7,515 bases of DNA, taken from NCBI GenBank assembly GCA_937907305.1, contig CALERQ010000181.1:1-7515 (forward strand), given 5' to 3'. How positions within the stretch are numbered: position 1 is the first letter of the stretch; each line of letters starts with the position of its first letter. A model generated the notes under the pieces. That model was not told where the DNA came from. It saw only the letters and a program-made list of their open reading frames with translations, and made no database searches. Source of the stretch: an uncultured Clostridia bacterium. GTDB lineage: Bacteria; Bacillota; Clostridia; Oscillospirales; Ruminococcaceae. Below are positions 6,033-7,515 of the stretch, in pieces. A program made the translations under genes and the position numbers.

Positions 6033-6063
6033 AGTGATTCCTCCCCTGCGGGTTTATGGATAT

Positions 6064-6092
6064 AGTATAGTCCTTTTGCGGGAAAATCGCAA
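6064..6092 (-). promoter_or_regulatory. alr promoter
   Basis: On the minus strand a -35 box TTGCGA (6087-6092) and a -10 box TATACT (6064-6069) are separated by 17 bases, about 32 bases before the alr start codon. It is the best sigma-A-type promoter in the window. It ends about ten bases from the edge of the gene D upstream repeat, so that repeat was apparently joined without breaking the promoter. Confidence 0.75.
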
Positions 6093-6102
6093 CCCGCGAA
6101 GG

Positions 6103-6243
6103 GTAAAAAACACTTACACCACTTGGTGGTATGCTGTTTTTGCACAAAACTGGAAAGGTTACAAATTGGTAACGACAGCATTATCCATTTATCCTATTAA
6201 CTGGGCGAATGAGGATATTATTGGGTTTAAAATAGGCTAAAAA
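6103..6243 (+). repeat. Upstream repeat unit of gene D
   Basis: This is the second copy of the block before gene C. It includes the TTACACCA word (6114-6121) and a perfect GTTAC-N6-GTAAC inverted repeat (6158-6173) followed by CATTAT (6179-6184), a weak candidate -10. TTGGGT (6221-6226) lies 17 bases before CATTGT. Together with 6244-6421 it fills the 389-bp gap between alr and gene D; no gene is seen there. Confidence 0.65.
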
Positions 6244-6424
6244 CATTGTGATTTGTGTTTTGCACAGATGCTGAGAGTGCCTTACCACAAGCCAAAAGAA
6301 CACCCCACTTACACCACTTTCCACACACAAATTTGGAGGGTGATGGTGTAAGTGAAATGGCTGAAAAGCTCTTGACTAAGCGGGGTTGCGGTCTTTCGTT
6401 TGATTATAGGAGGAAATCACAATG
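6244..6424 (+). promoter_or_regulatory. Structured leader of gene D with start-codon complement
   Basis: CATTGTGATTT (6244-6254) is the exact complement of AAATCACAATG (6414-6424) across the start codon, with 159 bases between. The long hairpin is perfect here: CACTTACACCA (6306-6316) with TGGTGTAAGTG (6344-6354), continued inward by CTTTCCA (6317-6323) and TGGAGGG (6334-6340). ACCCC (6302-6306) can pair with GGGGT (6382-6386), enclosing the hairpins. The ribosome site AGGAGG is at 6408-6413, directly beside the start-codon helix. Regulation by this fold is inferred. Confidence 0.6.
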
Positions 6425-7515
6425 AAAAAAGTACTCGCACTGGTACTGGCTGTCATCATGGTTTGCACCATGGCTATGGCTGTTACTGTTGGTAAGCCCG
6501 GTGCTTATACCCCTGGCTCCGCTGCCGCCGTTACTCCCGCAGGCTTTCAGGTAATTACTCCTGGTGAGTCCATTGTCTTCACCGTTGAAGAGCTCTATAC
6601 TGTTAGCGGTGCTGACAAAGCATACTATAATACTGATGGCAAGTTTGTTCCCACTAAGAACACTGTCACCGTAACATTCGCTTCCGGATCCAATCTTGTT
6701 GCTTCTCAGGGCTGGGTTGAAACCGAAAAGGATGTATACAAGTATGTTATCACTACCAAGGCCAACGATACCGCTGCTCTTGATAACAAGGCGGACATCG
6801 TTATCTCCAAGATTGTAGCTAAAGCTTGGGGTGTAAATGATCCCATCAACACCTATGAATTCGCTAAGAAAGATAAATATCTGGTTTGTGGTGTTGGCAT
6901 GTCTGAGGCTGGTTTGAACAATGCATCCTATGTTGATGAGAACTATGTTAAGGAGATTACCGATACAGAGAACTTCATGTTCTATATGGCTTTCGATTAT
7001 GGTCGTTTGGCAGACAATACCGCTATCGTTGCTGGTGCAAAGACTGCTACTATCGAGCCTGATGTTCTGTATACTGTTAAGGAAGGCGCTGCTGTTACCG
7101 ATAAGGCCTATGCTTGGTCTGTAACTCAGGGTAACTGCACTCTTGCTCGCGACCTGAAGGTTGGAGAAACTCTCTATTTCAACACCATTGGTGCCTATGA
7201 GCCCACCACCGCTATCCAGAAGGATATTTGGGCTAAAGAAGCCTCCATCACTAAGATGATTGAGAGCACCATTGTTCCTAACGCTGTTGTTGATGTTGTT
7301 GTTAACAATGCCAAGGAAGGCTCTAAGCTGTATATGGTTACCTCTGCTGGTTTGGTTGATTTGGGTGCCAAGTTCGATGACAATGGCGTCCTGAAGGCCA
7401 CCGTGAAGGTTACTGGCCCCATCATCATGTCTGATGTTGCCCTGACCTCTACTAACGCTTCCACTGGCACCGGCACCACCACCAACCCCGGCACCGGCGC
7501 TAACGATGTAGTTGG
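6422..7515 (+). CDS. Surface gene D: secreted, probably sortase-anchored protein (3' end cut)
   Basis: The reading frame is open from the ATG to the window edge: 364 full codons, ending within the sorting signal (NPGTG at 355-359, then ANDVVG). By comparison with the paralogs about 21 residues are missing, giving a full length near 385. It has the shared signal peptide (1-20, A-M-A site). The core is closest to gene B: TPGESIVF, NLVASQGW, YKYVITTKAND, DIVISKI, FDYGR, LYTVK and KEGSKLYMV...LGAKFDDNGVL. No named domain is recognised. The cut is due to the window edge, not to gene damage. It is divergent from alr and has its own complete leader. Confidence 0.9.
   Translation, partial: MKKVLALVLAVIMVCTMAMAVTVGKPGAYTPGSAAAVTPAGFQVITPGESIVFTVEELYTVSGADKAYYNTDGKFVPTKNTVTVTFASGSNLVASQGWVETEKDVYKYVITTKANDTAALDNKADIVISKIVAKAWGVNDPINTYEFAKKDKYLVCGVGMSEAGLNNASYVDENYVKEITDTENFMFYMAFDYGRLADNTAIVAGAKTATIEPDVLYTVKEGAAVTDKAYAWSVTQGNCTLARDLKVGETLYFNTIGAYEPTTAIQKDIWAKEASITKMIESTIVPNAVVDVVVNNAKEGSKLYMVTSAGLVDLGAKFDDNGVLKATVKVTGPIIMSDVALTSTNASTGTGTTTNPGTGANDVV

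Noticed and set aside
1..7515. CRISPR array, insertion sequence, transposase, recombinase, tRNA or rRNA
   Set aside because: No regularly spaced short repeats, no transposase or recombinase frame, and no RNA-gene signature were seen; the repeats are explained by the paralogous genes.

Overview
The window is a surface-protein gene array from what looks like a gut-type clostridial Firmicute (Oscillospiraceae/Ruminococcaceae-like). The evidence is strong AGGAGG ribosome sites, a short Gram-positive Sec signal, a C-terminal NPGTG-hydrophobic-KK cell-wall sorting tail, and a Bacillus-type MazF and alanine racemase. The lineage is an inference; no marker gene is present.

Layout: (1) 1-1259, surface gene A (+) with the last part of its leader and a terminator; (2) 1260-1753, mazF (+), a ribonuclease toxin with no adjacent antitoxin; (3) 1754-3012, surface gene B (-) with its terminator; (4) 3013-3661, a divergent control region between B and C; (5) 3662-4890, surface gene C (+) and terminator; (6) 4899-6092, alr (-) with its promoter; (7) 6103-6421, control region of gene D; (8) 6422-7515, surface gene D (+), cut by the window end inside its sorting signal.

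The four surface genes share nearly identical ends (leader, ribosome site, signal peptide; linker, sorting tail, hairpins, terminator), but the mature cores differ. B, C and D are recognisably related in the core; A is largely different. Copies lie in both orientations, so the array offers inverted repeats (inversion) and direct repeats (deletion, duplication, gene conversion). mazF sits between inverted 3' ends. It is split from alr and points the opposite way, although the two are close neighbours in many Firmicutes; this suggests the array was built into or rearranged an alr-mazF locus.

The most interesting signal is in the leaders. Each of the three complete leaders (B, C, D) carries an 11-base box, CATTGTGATTT, that is the exact reverse complement of the start region AAATCACAATG, always with 159 bases between. 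Inside lies a long TTACACCA/TGGTGTAA hairpin and a second small hairpin, with paired changes between copies. If transcribed whole, this could be a structured RNA that hides the start codon and regulates all members together. The competing reading is that the box is part of a promoter or operator.
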